Part shown: positions 25,832 through 36,235 of the stretch, in pieces
Position numbering within the stretch: the first letter of the stretch is position 1
Layout: each line of letters begins with the position of its first letter
From: Kaistia defluvii
GTDB taxonomy: Bacteria; Pseudomonadota; Alphaproteobacteria; Rhizobiales; Kaistiaceae
NCBI RefSeq assembly: GCF_040548815.1
Contig: NZ_JBEPSM010000001.1
Span: 1,736,001-1,800,000, forward strand
Direction: 5' to 3'
DNA: 64,000 nucleotides
The notes under the pieces: generated by a model
What the model was told of the DNA's origin: nothing
Databases searched by the model: none
What the model saw: only the letters and a program-made list of their open reading frames with translations
Program-made: the position numbers and the translations under genes

Positions 25832-27211
25832 ATGGCAGACGTGATCGCGAAAAAACATGGCCCGGACATCTCCGCGGCCGTGAAGGATGCCTTGTTGTCC
25901 GGGCTGATCGCCCTCGGCCTGTTCGGGCCGCTGGTCGGCCTGCGCACCGAACAGAACATGCGCAATGAGCTGGTAGTGCAGGGACGCTGGGGCCTGCTCG
26001 CCTCCGTCATCGGCGTCATCGTCGTCGGCCGCTTCCTGCTGCTGACGCTGGTATGGCCCGCCATGGCGGCGCGCAAGGAGCGGGCCGGCCCCGTCTCCGA
26101 GACGCCGTCCGCGGCGCGCCAGGCCGTCTCGCGCTGGTTCGCGCCGGCCTCGCTGGTCTTCCTGTTCCTCTATCCGGTGATCATCGTCAGCCTGCTCGGC
26201 TTCCAGGGCTCGCTGAAATGGGTCGACAATTTCGGCATCCAGATCCTGATCTACGTCATGCTGGGCTGGGGCCTGAACATCGTCGTCGGCCTCGCTGGCC
26301 TGCTCGACTTGGGCTATGTCGCCTTCTACGCCGTCGGCGCCTATTCCTATGCCCTGCTGTCGAGCCATTTCGGCCTGTCCTTCTGGATCCTGCTGCCCAT
26401 GGCCGGCATCTTCGCGGCGCTCTGGGGCATCCTGCTGGGCTTCCCGGTGCTGCGCCTGCGCGGCGATTACCTCGCCATCGTGACGCTGGCCTTCGGCGAG
26501 ATCATCCGCCTGGTGCTGATCAACTGGCGCGAACTCACCAACGGTTCCTCCGGCATCAGCTCGATCCCGAAGATCACGCTGTTCGGCATCAAGTTCGACG
26601 CCTCGCCGACCGGCTTCGCCAAGCTGATGGATCTGCCGGTCTCATCGGCCTACTACAAGATCTTCCTCTATTACCTGATCCTCCTGCTGGCGCTGCTCAC
26701 CGCCTTCGTCACGATCCGCCTGCGCAAGCTGCCGGTCGGCCGCGCCTGGGAGGCGCTGCGCGAGGATGAGATCGCCTGCCGTTCGCTCGGCATCAACACC
26801 ACCAACACCAAGCTGACCGCCTTCGCGCTCGGCGCGATGTTCGCCGGTTTCGCCGGGTCGTTCTTCGCCGCACGCCAGGGCTTCGTCAGCCCCGAATCCT
26901 TCACCTTCATGGAATCGGCGATCATCGTGGCGATCGTCGTCCTGGGCGGCATGGGCTCGATGGTCGGCGTGGCGCTCGCCGCCGTCGCCATGATCGGCGG
27001 CACGGAACTGCTGCGCGAACTCGCCTTCCTCAAGACGATCTTCGGCGACAATTTCAATCCCGACCAGTTCCGCATGCTGATCTTCGGCCTCGCCATGGTC
27101 GGCATCATGATCTGGAAGCCGCGCGGCTTCGTGTCCTCGCGCGAGCCGACGATCTTCCTGGCCGAGAAGAAGACGATCTCCGGCTCGCTCGTCAAAGAGG
27201 GGCATGGCTGA
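25832..27211 (+). CDS. livM: Branched-chain amino-acid ABC transporter permease LivM
   Basis: Second permease subunit, 459 residues. About the first 130 residues are a proteobacterial N-terminal extension with two or three extra hydrophobic segments (DUF3382-type), then the core begins with [25 protein letters not shown] near residue 150. The [10 protein letters not shown] coupling helix near 307 contacts the ATPases. Its stop overlaps the livG ATG by one base (TGATG), showing translational coupling. Confidence 0.93.
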   Translation: MADVIAKKHGPDISAAVKDALLSGLIALGLFGPLVGLRTEQNMRNELVVQGRWGLLASVIGVIVVGRFLLLTLVWPAMAARKERAGPVSETPSAARQAVSRWFAPASLVFLFLYPVIIVSLLGFQGSLKWVDNFGIQILIYVMLGWGLNIVVGLAGLLDLGYVAFYAVGAYSYALLSSHFGLSFWILLPMAGIFAALWGILLGFPVLRLRGDYLAIVTLAFGEIIRLVLINWRELTNGSSGISSIPKITLFGIKFDASPTGFAKLMDLPVSSAYYKIFLYYLILLLALLTAFVTIRLRKLPVGRAWEALREDEIACRSLGINTTNTKLTAFALGAMFAGFAGSFFAARQGFVSPESFTFMESAIIVAIVVLGGMGSMVGVALAAVAMIGGTELLRELAFLKTIFGDNFNPDQFRMLIFGLAMVGIMIWKPRGFVSSREPTIFLAEKKTISGSLVKEGHG

Positions 27212-28106
27212 TGAGCGAAACCCTCACCATGACCCGCGACGCGCCGATGCCCTGGGAGAACCGCCCGGTGCTGAAGGTCGAGCATGTGTTCATGCGCTTC
27301 GGCGGCCTCATCGCCGTCAACGACCTGTCCTTCAGCGTCGGCCGCGGCGACATCACGGCGCTGATCGGCCCCAACGGCGCCGGCAAGACCACGGTGTTCA
27401 ACTGCATCACCGGCTTCTACAAGCCGACGCAGGGGATGCTGCGGCTCGAGCACGAGGCCGGCTCGACCTTCCTGCTCGAGCGCATGCCGGACTTCAAGAT
27501 CTCGGCCAAGGCGCGGGTGGCGCGGACGTTCCAGAACATCCGCCTGTTCTCGGGCATGACCGTGCTCGAAAACCTGCTGGTCGCGCAGCACAACACGCTG
27601 ATGCTCGCCTCCGGCATGACGATCCTGGGCGTGCTCGGCCTGCCGGGCTATCGAAAGGCCGAGAAGCAGGCCGTCGAAAAGGCCAAGTACTGGCTGGAAA
27701 AGACCGGTCTGACGCCGCGCGCCGACGATCCTGCCGGCGACCTGCCCTATGGCGCACAGCGCCGGCTCGAAATCGCGCGCGCCATGTGCACGGAGCCCGA
27801 GCTGCTCTGCCTGGACGAGCCGGCCGCCGGCCTCAATCCGCGCGAATCGGCGGAGCTGAATGCGCTGCTGCTCGGCATCCGCGAAACCGAGAAGACCTCG
27901 ATCCTGCTGATCGAACACGACATGTCCGTGGTCATGGAGATTTCCGACCATGTCATCGTGCTCGAATACGGCACCAAGATCGCCGACGGCACGCCGACCG
28001 AGGTGCGCAACGATCCGCGCGTGATCGCCGCCTATCTCGGCGTCGATGACGAGGAGGTCGAGGTCGTCGAGGAAGCGCTGGACGAGATCATCGAGGGAGC
28101 GGCGAC

Positions 28107-28110
<4 letters not shown>
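27211..28110 (+). CDS. livG: Branched-chain amino-acid ABC transporter ATPase LivG
   Basis: Cytoplasmic ATPase of the importer (299 residues). Walker A G-P-N-G-A-G-K-T-T near residue 53, the LivG-specific R-T-F-Q-N-I-R-L-F near 107, a degenerate signature Y-G-A-Q-R-R-L-E-I-A in place of L-S-G-G-Q as normal for this subunit, and Walker B L-C-L-D-E-P-A-A-G-L-N. The C-terminus ends in an acidic Val/Glu-rich tail (E-E-V-E-V-V-E-E). Start and stop both overlap neighbours (livM by one base, livF by four). Confidence 0.93.
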
Positions 28111-28844
<734 letters not shown>

Positions 28845-28881
28845 TCCCCTCCCCGTCCTGCACGCCAAGGAGGCATTCCTG

Positions 28882-29226
28882 ATGTCGGGCATCCTCTATG
28901 AAGAAGCCTCGCTGGCGACCTTCCTGTTCGTCACTGTCATCCTGGGCGGCGCCGGCGCCTGGATGACCGGGCGGGCCTGCGCCATAACCTGGCGGCCCTT
29001 CTACCTGCTGCTGTTCTACCTGCTGCTGCTGTCCTTCGCGGTTCGCTTCATCCACTTCTCGCTGTTCCAGGCGACGCTGCTTTCGGTACATTACTGGATC
29101 GTCGACGCGATCTTCGTGCTGGTCGTCGGATCGATCGCCTACCGCTACACCCGCACCAACCAGATGGTGTCGCAATATTACTGGCTTTACGCAAAGTCGG
29201 GGCCGTTTGCCTGGCGATCGATCTGA
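28882..29226 (+). CDS. Small membrane protein of the liv operon (DUF6867-like)
   Basis: 114-residue protein with three hydrophobic segments (about residues 10-28, 40-60 and 75-92) and a C-terminal Y-R-Y-T-R-T-N-Q-M-V-S-Q-Y-Y-W motif. The start at 28882 is set by AAGGAGG with an 8-base spacer. A protein of this type follows livF in many Hyphomicrobiales; the domain number is recalled, not checked. It may be an accessory subunit of the importer. The position after livF and before the livK binding protein supports that, but no function has been shown to my knowledge. Confidence 0.75.
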   Translation: MSGILYEEASLATFLFVTVILGGAGAWMTGRACAITWRPFYLLLFYLLLLSFAVRFIHFSLFQATLLSVHYWIVDAIFVLVVGSIAYRYTRTNQMVSQYYWLYAKSGPFAWRSI

Positions 29227-29234
29227 CGATCGCC
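29213..29234. other. Stem-loop over the stop codon of the liv membrane-protein gene
   Basis: GGCGATCG and CGATCGCC form a perfect 8-base stem with a 6-base loop containing the TGA stop. It lacks a T-run. In the gap before livK it could stabilise the upstream mRNA or partly end transcription, helping the binding protein to be made at a different level. Confidence 0.45.
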
Positions 29235-29389
29235 TGTCTCGTGCACAATTGCGCAAAGTTGAACCAAGACTGTTTTTTAGAATCCGGATGACAGCCCTAA
29301 GGAAATCGGCAAGATAACCGACCAAGGCGACCCGTCATCCGCCGATAGGGCAGAAAGCCCACCTTCCAGATCCAACGGGAGACTTAAGA

Positions 29390-30508
29390 ATGAAGAAGAC
29401 CCTCATTTCAGGCCTGGCGCTCGCCGCAGGCCTGACACTGGCCGGACTGGCCCATGCCGACGATATCAAGATCGCCGCCGCAGGCCCCCTGACCGGCCCG
29501 AACGCCGCCTTTGGCGCCCAGATCCAGAAGGGCACCGAGCAGGCCATCGCCGACCTCAATGCAGCCGGCGGCATCAATGGCAACAAGTTCGTCCTGACGC
29601 TGGGCGACGACGTTTCCGATCCGAAGCAGGGCGTGTCGGTCGCCAACAAGTTCGTCGGCGACGGCGTCACCTTCGTCGTCGGCCATTTCAACTCGGGCGT
29701 GTCGATCCCGGCCTCGGAAGTCTATGCCGAAAACGGCATCCTTCAGATCTCGCCGGCCTCGACCAACCCGAAATTCACCGAGCGGGACCTCTGGAACACC
29801 TTCCGTACCTGCGGTCGTGACGACCAGCAGGGCGCGGTGGCCGGCAAGTACATCATCGACCACCTGAAGGACAAGAAGCTCGCCATCATCCACGACAAGA
29901 CCCCGTATGGTCAGGGGCTTGCCGACGAGACCAAGAAGACCGCCAATGCCGGCGGCGTCACCGAAGTCGTCTATGAAGGCATCAATGTCGGCGACAAGGA
30001 CTTCTCCGCCCTCATCTCCAAGATGAAGTCGGCCGGCGTCGAGGTCATCTATTACGGCGGCCTGCACCAGGAAGCCGGCCTCATCGTCCGCCAGGCGGCC
30101 GAGCAGGGCCTGAAGGCCGTGCTCTTCTCCGGCGACGGCATCACCGACCGCGAATTCGCGGCGATCGCCGGCCCGGCTGCCGACGGCACGCTGATGACCT
30201 TCGGTCCCGATCCGCGCCTGAACCCCGACGCCAAGGAAGTGGTGGAACGCTTCCGCGCTTCGGGCTTCGAGCCGGAAGCCTACACGCTCTACTCCTATGC
30301 CAGCGTGCAGGTCATCGCCCAGGCGATCGAGAAGGCCGGCACGACCGATCCGCAGAAGGTCGCGGAAGTCATCAAGTCCGGCGGCCCGTGGAAGACCGTT
30401 CTCGGCCCGCTCTCCTATGACGCCAAGGGCGACCGCACCACGGCCGACTATGTCGTCTACTCCTGGATCAAGGACGCCGACGGCAAGCTGGACTACAAGC
30501 AGCTCTAA
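29390..30508 (+). CDS. livK: Branched-chain amino-acid periplasmic binding protein (LivK/BraC-like)
   Basis: Type 1 periplasmic binding protein (372 residues) that hands amino acids to LivHM. Signal peptide at residues 1-23 ([10 protein letters not shown], cleavage after A-H-A). Binding-pocket marks are [22 protein letters not shown] near 124 and [10 protein letters not shown] near 140. The cysteine pair of E. coli LivK is missing: the loop reads D-D-V-S-D-P and the strand V-V-G-H-F-N. A good AACGGGAGA ribosome site precedes it, and a strong terminator follows. Confidence 0.92.
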   Translation: MKKTLISGLALAAGLTLAGLAHADDIKIAAAGPLTGPNAAFGAQIQKGTEQAIADLNAAGGINGNKFVLTLGDDVSDPKQGVSVANKFVGDGVTFVVGHFNSGVSIPASEVYAENGILQISPASTNPKFTERDLWNTFRTCGRDDQQGAVAGKYIIDHLKDKKLAIIHDKTPYGQGLADETKKTANAGGVTEVVYEGINVGDKDFSALISKMKSAGVEVIYYGGLHQEAGLIVRQAAEQGLKAVLFSGDGITDREFAAIAGPAADGTLMTFGPDPRLNPDAKEVVERFRASGFEPEAYTLYSYASVQVIAQAIEKAGTTDPQKVAEVIKSGGPWKTVLGPLSYDAKGDRTTADYVVYSWIKDADGKLDYKQL

Positions 30509-30532
30509 GCCGATCGCCGTTTGAACGCCAAG

Positions 30533-30563
30533 CGCCCGCATCTCTCGCAGATGCGGGCGTTTT
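30533..30563 (+). terminator. Rho-independent terminator after livK
   Basis: An 11-base perfect stem (30533-30543 with 30549-30559, sequence CGCCCGCATCT) with a 5-base loop is followed by TTTTCTTTT. It separates the first binding-protein gene from its paralogue. Confidence 0.92.
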
Positions 30564-30614
30564 CTTTTGCGCCGCCGCCGGGCATGATCGCGCCAAGCCC
30601 GAAAAGGACCACTG

Positions 30615-31727
30615 ATGTTGCGCGTCAATTGCCTGCCCGCCTGCCTCGCCCTTCTGCTCGCCACCACTGCCGGCCCGGCGCTGGCCGATATCCGCATCCT
30701 CGCGGTCGGCCCCATGACCGGCCCCTACCAGGCGCTCGGCAAGCAGATCCGCGCCGGCGTCGAAACGGCAGTCGATGCGCTCAATGCAAAGGGCGGCATC
30801 AACGGCGAACGGATCAGCGTCGACATCGAGGATGATGCCTGCAAGCCGGAAGCGGCGGTGGCCGCCGCCAACCGCGCGGTCGGACGCGGCGACCAGCTCG
30901 TGGTCGGCCATGTCTGCGCCGAAGCGGCGATTGCGGCCGCCAGCGTCTATGCGGACAACAAGCTGCTTGCCATCACGCCGGCCGTCACCGCCAATCGCTA
31001 CACCGACCAGCGCGCGGGACCGACGCTCTTCCGCCTCGCCACGCGCGACGACGCGCAGGCGCCGACCGCCGGTGCCTTCCTGGCCGAGCGCTTCGGCAAC
31101 AAGCGCATCGCCCTGCTGAATGACGGCTCGTCCTATGGCAAGCCGCTGGCCGAGGCCACCAAGCAGGCGATGAACGAGGCCGGCAAGCGGGAGGCGCGGC
31201 TCGACACGTTCGATCCCGGCGCCAAGGAATATAACGCGCTCGCCGACCGCCTGATCGCCGACGCGATCGACGTTGTCTTCGTCGGCGGCGACCAGGGCGA
31301 CATCGCGCTGATCCTGAAGGCGCTGCGCGCCAAGGGTTCGCCGGCGGTCGTCATGGGCGGCGATTCGCTTGCCACCAGCGAGTTCGTCACCGCGGCCGGC
31401 GACGCTGCCAACGGCACGCTGCTCACCTTCTTCACCGACTGGCGCCTGCAGCCCCCGGCCGAGACGGCCAACGCCGCCCTGCGCCAGGCCGGAATCGAGC
31501 CGCAGGGCTATGTCCTGCCGGCCTATGCCGCCGTCCAGCTCTGGGCCGCCGCCCGCCAGTCGAGCGGCCCCGCTGCCGGCGACACGCTGGCCTCAACACT
31601 CTCGGCTTCCCCGACCCCGACGGTGCTCGGCACCGTCGCCTTCGACGGCAAGGGCGACGCCCAGCTTGCGGGTTTCTCGGTCTATCGCTGGGAGAACGGC
31701 GCGCTGGTGCCGGAGACGGGTCCGTAA
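30615..31727 (+). CDS. Second branched-chain amino-acid-type binding protein
   Basis: Paralogue of the preceding binding protein (370 residues, signal peptide ending G-P-A-L-A). The fold marks recur: A-V-G-P-M-T-G-P-Y-Q-A-L-G, T-P-A-V-T-A-N near 121, F-R-L-A-T-R-D-D near 137. Unlike the neighbour it keeps two cysteines at the positions of the LivK disulfide (D-D-A-C-K-P and G-H-V-C-A-E). Lying behind a terminator, it likely has its own promoter. It may feed a different ligand into the same LivHMGF channel. Confidence 0.88.
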   Translation: MLRVNCLPACLALLLATTAGPALADIRILAVGPMTGPYQALGKQIRAGVETAVDALNAKGGINGERISVDIEDDACKPEAAVAAANRAVGRGDQLVVGHVCAEAAIAAASVYADNKLLAITPAVTANRYTDQRAGPTLFRLATRDDAQAPTAGAFLAERFGNKRIALLNDGSSYGKPLAEATKQAMNEAGKREARLDTFDPGAKEYNALADRLIADAIDVVFVGGDQGDIALILKALRAKGSPAVVMGGDSLATSEFVTAAGDAANGTLLTFFTDWRLQPPAETANAALRQAGIEPQGYVLPAYAAVQLWAAARQSSGPAAGDTLASTLSASPTPTVLGTVAFDGKGDAQLAGFSVYRWENGALVPETGP

Positions 31728-31782
31728 GCGGCCGCTTCTGCCTGACCCAGCCTTGGCTTGAGGAGGCGTCTCCTTCCTCCGC

Positions 31783-31885
31783 CGTCATCCCGGCGAAGGC
31801 CGGGATCCATACCAACAGGCCTTTCGGGGCTCGCTATGGCTTGCCGGGCCGGTGTTTATGGGCCCCGGCCTTCGCCGGGGCGACG
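31783..31885. repeat. Pair of REP-like palindromes
   Basis: Two hairpins about 75 bases apart: ATCCCGGC-GAAG-GCCGGGAT (31787-31806) and CCCCGGC-CTTC-GCCGGGG (31863-31880), in opposite orientation (GTCATCC... and ...GGGGCGACGG). This is the common Hyphomicrobiales element GTCATCCCGGC...GCCGGGAT. It lies between the convergent binding-protein and amidohydrolase genes. Confidence 0.75.
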
Positions 31886-31944
31886 GAGCATGGCTATCTC
31901 CGCAATATGCCGTACGCGAGCTCCCACGCTTCGGCCGACCTCGC

Positions 31945-33834
31945 TCAGAGATGAGCGTGCACGACCTTCAGCGCGTGCTGCAATGCCGCCCGTTCGAACG
32001 CCGGAGCGGCCCCGCCGCCATCCGCCGGCACTTTCGAGGCGTGCCGCTCGCCCTTTGAGCCGGGTAGCACGCGACCTTCCATGACGGTTCCCCAGACCGC
32101 GATGTCGCGGATCTCCATGGGGTTCACGGCCAACGGATTCCGGTCGAGGATCGTCATGTTGGCGCGCTTGCCCGGCGCGAGGCTGCCGATCTCGTCCTCC
32201 ATCTTCAGCGAGTAGGCCGCCTCGATCGTCACGCCGCGCAGAGCCTCCTCCGCCGAGATCCTCTGATCGGGCGCGGCGACGCGGCCCGACGCGGTGACGC
32301 GGTTAACCGCGCACCACATCAGGAACAGGGGATCTGCGGGCGCCATCGGCATGTCGGAATGCAAGGACCAGCGGATGCCCGCGCGCGACAGGTCTCCGAG
32401 CCGGACCATCGCGTCCGCGCGCTCGGGGCCGAGGCCGACTACCGAATACTGGTCGGCGAGCGCCCTGACATAGTAGGGATTGCCGCTGACGATCGCGCCG
32501 AGGTTGCGGATGCGCTGGACTTGCTCGAAGGCGCTCACTGCGAAGTGCACGATCACGGTACGGTGGTCGTAGCGTGGATTGCGCCGCAGGTTCGCCTCGA
32601 GCGCGTCGAGCACCCGGTCGAGTCCTGCATCCCCGTTGACATGCACATGGAGCTGGTAGCCGGCGTCCCAGTAGATGCGGAAAGCCCGATCGAACAGCGC
32701 CTTGTCCATCATCCACTCGCCATGATGGTCGTCAAGATAGGGCTCGCGCACCTGCATGAGCTGCGAGTAGATCGCTCCGTCGCTGAAGAGCTTGGCCTGC
32801 CTTGGTGCGAGGCTGGTCATTCCGCCGTACCAGGAGGCCAACGCCTCCGACCGGGCGATAACCTCGGCCTCGTCGTCATGGGCGGCGACGAGGCTTTTGG
32901 CGTCAACGATGAACGACCAGCGGAAGGGCATGTCGGGGCTCGAGAAGACAGCATTCACCCCATCCTGCACGGGCTTCGAGAGAATGCCGCCGGGCTCGTT
33001 TCCGAAGGTGATCCCCTTGGCATGCATATAGTCGCGGCTCAGCTCGAGCCCGGCGCGCAGCCGCTCGGGCGTCGCGACCAGGAACGCGATGCGCGGTAGG
33101 ACCGCGAACAGCCCCTGCTCCCAGAACCGCCCCTGGTCAAGATCAGACTGCTTGCGGGACGTCTCGTCGAATCCGTCCACCACCGCCCGCGTCACGCCGC
33201 CGGCGGCAAGGGCCGCGCTATTGAGGATCATTTCGTGGCAGGAGCGCGCCCAGACAAGGATGGGGCGCTCGGAGCTGACTGCGTCCAAATCCTCGCGCGT
33301 CAGAGGGCCGTAGAAGGCCGGGTGATAGCCCCAGCTCACGAGCGGCTCGTCCGGTCCGCTCAGTGCGTTTGAGGCCTTCGTCAGGCGCTCGATGAAGTCC
33401 CGCTTGTCCTTGACGGCGCGAACCGTACCGGATGGCAGAACCCAGTCCTCGATGGAGAGGATTTCCGACGACATGGTCAGGGCGGCGAGGACCGGGTGAT
33501 CGTGCTGGGCGATGAAGCCCGGTATGATGACTTTGTCTCCGAACCTGTCGTCGACGCGATGCGGCTGGTCGCCGAGAATGAGCCGGACGTCATTGAGCGA
33601 CCCGACCGCCAGGATGCGGCCGTTCACAACGGCGACCGCACTCGCCGACGGACGGACGGGATCGATCGTGACGATCTCGCGCGCCAAGTAGATCGTCGCT
33701 TCGGGCGACGATACGAGCGAGGCCCCGAGGTCCGAAAGGGAGCTAGTCTCGCCGAAGACGCGCCCGGCCGGCCCGATCAGGGCCGCAGCCGCGAGCCCGC
33801 CCTTCATCAGTACCCTGCGGTCGATGGCTTTCAC
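31945..33834 (-). CDS. Exported amidohydrolase of the YtcJ-like family
   Basis: Metal-dependent amidohydrolase (629 residues). The start is the GTG at 33834: GGAGGAGG lies just upstream and the product begins with a Tat-type leader (D-R-R-V-L-M-K-G-G-L-A-A-A-A-L-I-G). An ATG 30 bases upstream (33864) also exists but lacks a ribosome site. The composite beta-sandwich start (I-Y-L-A-R-E-I-V-T-I-D) and I-I-P-G-F-I-A-Q-H-D-H are present; the metal motif usually H-x-H is Q-H-D-H-P. Other ligands are likely in V-H-V-N-G-D-A and S-L-H-S-D-M-P. Substrate unknown; family members cleave amides or formamides. Confidence 0.82.
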   Translation of the reverse strand: MKAIDRRVLMKGGLAAAALIGPAGRVFGETSSLSDLGASLVSSPEATIYLAREIVTIDPVRPSASAVAVVNGRILAVGSLNDVRLILGDQPHRVDDRFGDKVIIPGFIAQHDHPVLAALTMSSEILSIEDWVLPSGTVRAVKDKRDFIERLTKASNALSGPDEPLVSWGYHPAFYGPLTREDLDAVSSERPILVWARSCHEMILNSAALAAGGVTRAVVDGFDETSRKQSDLDQGRFWEQGLFAVLPRIAFLVATPERLRAGLELSRDYMHAKGITFGNEPGGILSKPVQDGVNAVFSSPDMPFRWSFIVDAKSLVAAHDDEAEVIARSEALASWYGGMTSLAPRQAKLFSDGAIYSQLMQVREPYLDDHHGEWMMDKALFDRAFRIYWDAGYQLHVHVNGDAGLDRVLDALEANLRRNPRYDHRTVIVHFAVSAFEQVQRIRNLGAIVSGNPYYVRALADQYSVVGLGPERADAMVRLGDLSRAGIRWSLHSDMPMAPADPLFLMWCAVNRVTASGRVAAPDQRISAEEALRGVTIEAAYSLKMEDEIGSLAPGKRANMTILDRNPLAVNPMEIRDIAVWGTVMEGRVLPGSKGERHASKVPADGGGAAPAFERAALQHALKVVHAHL

Positions 33835-34101
33835 GGCACCCTCCTCCGATGCGCTTCCGACCATTATAATAGAATCCCGCTGACAACGCGACGGATCTCG
33901 ATTGAGCTGGCCGGCATCCGCAGGGCGCCCCGGCGCATCGTATTGGCCCTGGACCAGAACCGGGCCGTGGATACGGTGCTGCGAACGGCTGGAAATGGCC
34001 GACTATGGCCGACCGTCCAACGTCCGCTTCAGCCTTCGCCCGTCAACACTTGCCACCACGCGGGCGCGATCACGGGGTTCGAACCGTCCCCCGTCAGGCC
34101 A

Positions 34102-35349
34102 CTAGGAAAACCGCGTCGCGCTGAACGGGGCGGGGTCGACGAAGGGCATTTCGCGGGTGATCAGTTCGGCCAGGAGCCGGCCCGTGGCCGGCCCCAGCGT
34201 GAAGCCCAGATGGCCGTGGCCGAAATTCAGCCAGAGGCCGGGATGGCGCGGGGCCGGCCCGACGATCGGCATGGAGTCCGGGAAACAGGGCCGCGATCCC
34301 ATCCAGGGCTCCTCCTCGATCTGCTCGCCGAGCGGAAACAGCGCCTTGACCTGCGGCAGGATCTTGGCGATCTGCACCGGGGTCGGCGGCGCATCGCGCG
34401 CGTCGAACTCGATGCCCGAGGTGATCCGGTAGCCCTGCCGCATCGGCGTCAGCGCATAGCCATGCGCGACATCGACGACCGGCCGCTCGAGGGCGGCGTC
34501 GCCGCGCGGCTTGAAATGCAGGTGATAGCCGCGCTTGACGGCGAGCGGATAGCGGTAGCCGAGCGGCTTGAGCAGGTCCATCGCCCAGGGTCCGAGCGCC
34601 ACGACGACATCCGGCGCGGTCGCCTTGCGGCCGTCCATGTCGACCACCCAGAGATCGTTCTCGCGCCGAAGCGACATCGCGTCGCCATGCGCGAAGGTGC
34701 CGCCCATCGCCTCGAACAGCCGTGCATAGGCCTTGACGACGCCGCCGGGGCTGGCGACGGAGACGGTATCCGGCCAGAACACGGCGCGGGCAAAAACCGG
34801 CGCGAGGTCGGGCTCCAGATCCGTGATCTCGTGGTTATCCAGGATCTCGTAGCGAACGCCGAAACGCTTGGCCAAGGCCAGCTGCATCTTGGTGTCGGCC
34901 TCGAAGCGGGCGATGCTGCGATAGCCCTTGAGCCATCCCGTGCCGCGGAAGAACTCGACCGCCCTGCCCTTGCCGGCCAGCACGCCATGCTCGCTCGCCG
35001 CATGCGCCAGGATCGGGTTCATCGCCTCGGCATAGGCGTCGATGGCGCGCGGCGAGGATTCGGCCCTGAGCTTCAGCAGCCAAGGCGCGATCTTCGGCAG
35101 GAAGCGGCGATTGTAGTGCAGCGCGGTTTCGTCGTTGCGGCCATATTTCCACAGCGCCCCGAACTGGCGGGGAAACACGATCGGATAGAAACCGTCGCGC
35201 TCGATGACGCCGGCATTGCCATAGGACGTGGCCTCGCCCGGATCGCGCCGGTCGATCAGGACCACGTTTCGGTTGCGCTTCTGCAGGTTGAGGGCGGCCG
35301 ACACGCCGACGATCCCGGCGCCGAGCACGATGGCGTCGAAACGCTCCAT
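34102..35349 (-). CDS. FAD-dependent oxidoreductase, D-amino-acid dehydrogenase (DadA)-like
   Basis: DAO-family flavoenzyme of 415 residues. N-terminal FAD motif L-G-A-G-I-V-G-V-S-A-A-L near residue 9, the D-R-R-D-P-G-E-A-T-S-Y-G-N-A-G segment typical of DadA at about 34-48, and a C-terminal N-F-G-H-G-H-L-G-F-T-L-G-P flavin-binding stretch. Probably oxidises D-amino acids and passes electrons to the membrane. Start at 35349 (M-E-R-F-D-A-I-V-L-G-A-G); the frame is open upstream across the divergent promoter. The 267 bases between its stop and the amidohydrolase contain no gene I can support. Confidence 0.85.
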   Translation of the reverse strand: MERFDAIVLGAGIVGVSAALNLQKRNRNVVLIDRRDPGEATSYGNAGVIERDGFYPIVFPRQFGALWKYGRNDETALHYNRRFLPKIAPWLLKLRAESSPRAIDAYAEAMNPILAHAASEHGVLAGKGRAVEFFRGTGWLKGYRSIARFEADTKMQLALAKRFGVRYEILDNHEITDLEPDLAPVFARAVFWPDTVSVASPGGVVKAYARLFEAMGGTFAHGDAMSLRRENDLWVVDMDGRKATAPDVVVALGPWAMDLLKPLGYRYPLAVKRGYHLHFKPRGDAALERPVVDVAHGYALTPMRQGYRITSGIEFDARDAPPTPVQIAKILPQVKALFPLGEQIEEEPWMGSRPCFPDSMPIVGPAPRHPGLWLNFGHGHLGFTLGPATGRLLAELITREMPFVDPAPFSATRFS

Positions 35350-35528
35350 TTCCGGGGTGCTGGAAGGCGGTTGAATCGCGGGAATCGCTCTGTTCCTTTC
35401 CTGGGACGGCGTGAGTTTGCCCGTCCCGGGGCGGGCGGGCAATTGCCGAGGCCCGATTGCCGTGTTACGGCCGAACGAACCCCGTCCCGCCCCGCTGATC
35501 GAGGGGCTCGAAGCTGAAAGCTGATACC

Positions 35529-36197
35529 ATGGCCGCGCCCCTGCTGATCTCGCCATCCATCCTCGCTTCGGACTTTTCCCGTCTCGGCGAGGAAGTGCGC
35601 GCGGTCGAGGCGGCGGGCGCCGACTGGATCCATCTCGACATCATGGACGGGCATTTCGTCCCCAACATCACCTTCGGCCCGCCGGTCGTCCGCGCGCTGC
35701 GGCCGCTGACCGATGCCATGTTCGACGTGCATCTGATGATCGCGCCGGCCGATCCCTACCTGGCCGAATTCGCCGAGGCCGGCGCCGATCTGATCACCGT
35801 CCATGCCGAGGCAGGCCCGCATCTGCACCGCTCGCTGCAAACCATCCGCCATCTCGGCAAGAAGGCCGGCGTCGCGCTCAATCCCTCGACGCCGGAAAGC
35901 GCCATCGCCTATGTGCTCGACATGATCGACCTGGTGCTGGTGATGAGCGTCAATCCCGGCTTTGGGGGCCAGAGTTTCATCCCGGAATCGGTCGACAAGG
36001 TCGCCCGCATCAAGGCGATGATCGGTAACCGTCCGATCCATATCGAAGTGGATGGCGGCGTCGCCCCGGATACCGCCCCGGCCCTGGTGAAGGCGGGCGC
36101 CGACGTGCTCGTCGCCGGCTCCTCGATCTTCAAGGGCGGCAGCAGCGCCTTTGCTGGTAACATTGCCGCCATCCGGGACGCGGTCGCCCGGGGCTGA
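35529..36197 (+). CDS. rpe: Ribulose-phosphate 3-epimerase
   Basis: Interconverts ribulose 5-phosphate and xylulose 5-phosphate in the pentose phosphate pathway and Calvin cycle; cytosolic TIM barrel of 222 residues. All signature segments are present: S-P-S-I-L-A-S-D-F near residue 8, [19 protein letters not shown] near 63, [12 protein letters not shown] near 137 and V-D-G-G-V near 175, holding the metal-binding His/Asp residues and catalytic Asp. Ribosome site weak. Divergent from the DadA-like gene. Confidence 0.96.
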   Translation: MAAPLLISPSILASDFSRLGEEVRAVEAAGADWIHLDIMDGHFVPNITFGPPVVRALRPLTDAMFDVHLMIAPADPYLAEFAEAGADLITVHAEAGPHLHRSLQTIRHLGKKAGVALNPSTPESAIAYVLDMIDLVLVMSVNPGFGGQSFIPESVDKVARIKAMIGNRPIHIEVDGGVAPDTAPALVKAGADVLVAGSSIFKGGSSAFAGNIAAIRDAVARG

Positions 36198-36235
36198 TCC
36201 CCGCGCGCGCCCCAAGCCAGAGGAGAGACAGGTCC

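Noticed and set aside
29259..29283. TTGAAC and TAGAAT as a sigma-70 promoter for livK
   Set aside because: The spacer is 13 bases, too short for a normal promoter.
31945..33834. Amidohydrolase gene as a horizontally acquired island
   Set aside because: Flanking REP units and slightly different wording of codons suggested it, but no integrase, repeat border or tRNA is present and composition could not be measured.
34074..34092. GGTTCGAACC resembling the T-arm of a tRNA between the DadA-like and amidohydrolase genes
   Set aside because: The flanking bases give only a 4-base stem with an 8-base loop, there is no acceptor stem or CCA, and no D- or anticodon arm can be drawn on either strand.
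33902..34105. 67-codon open frame in the gap before the amidohydrolase
   Set aside because: No ribosome site, no similarity recognised, unlike codon use of neighbours; most likely chance.
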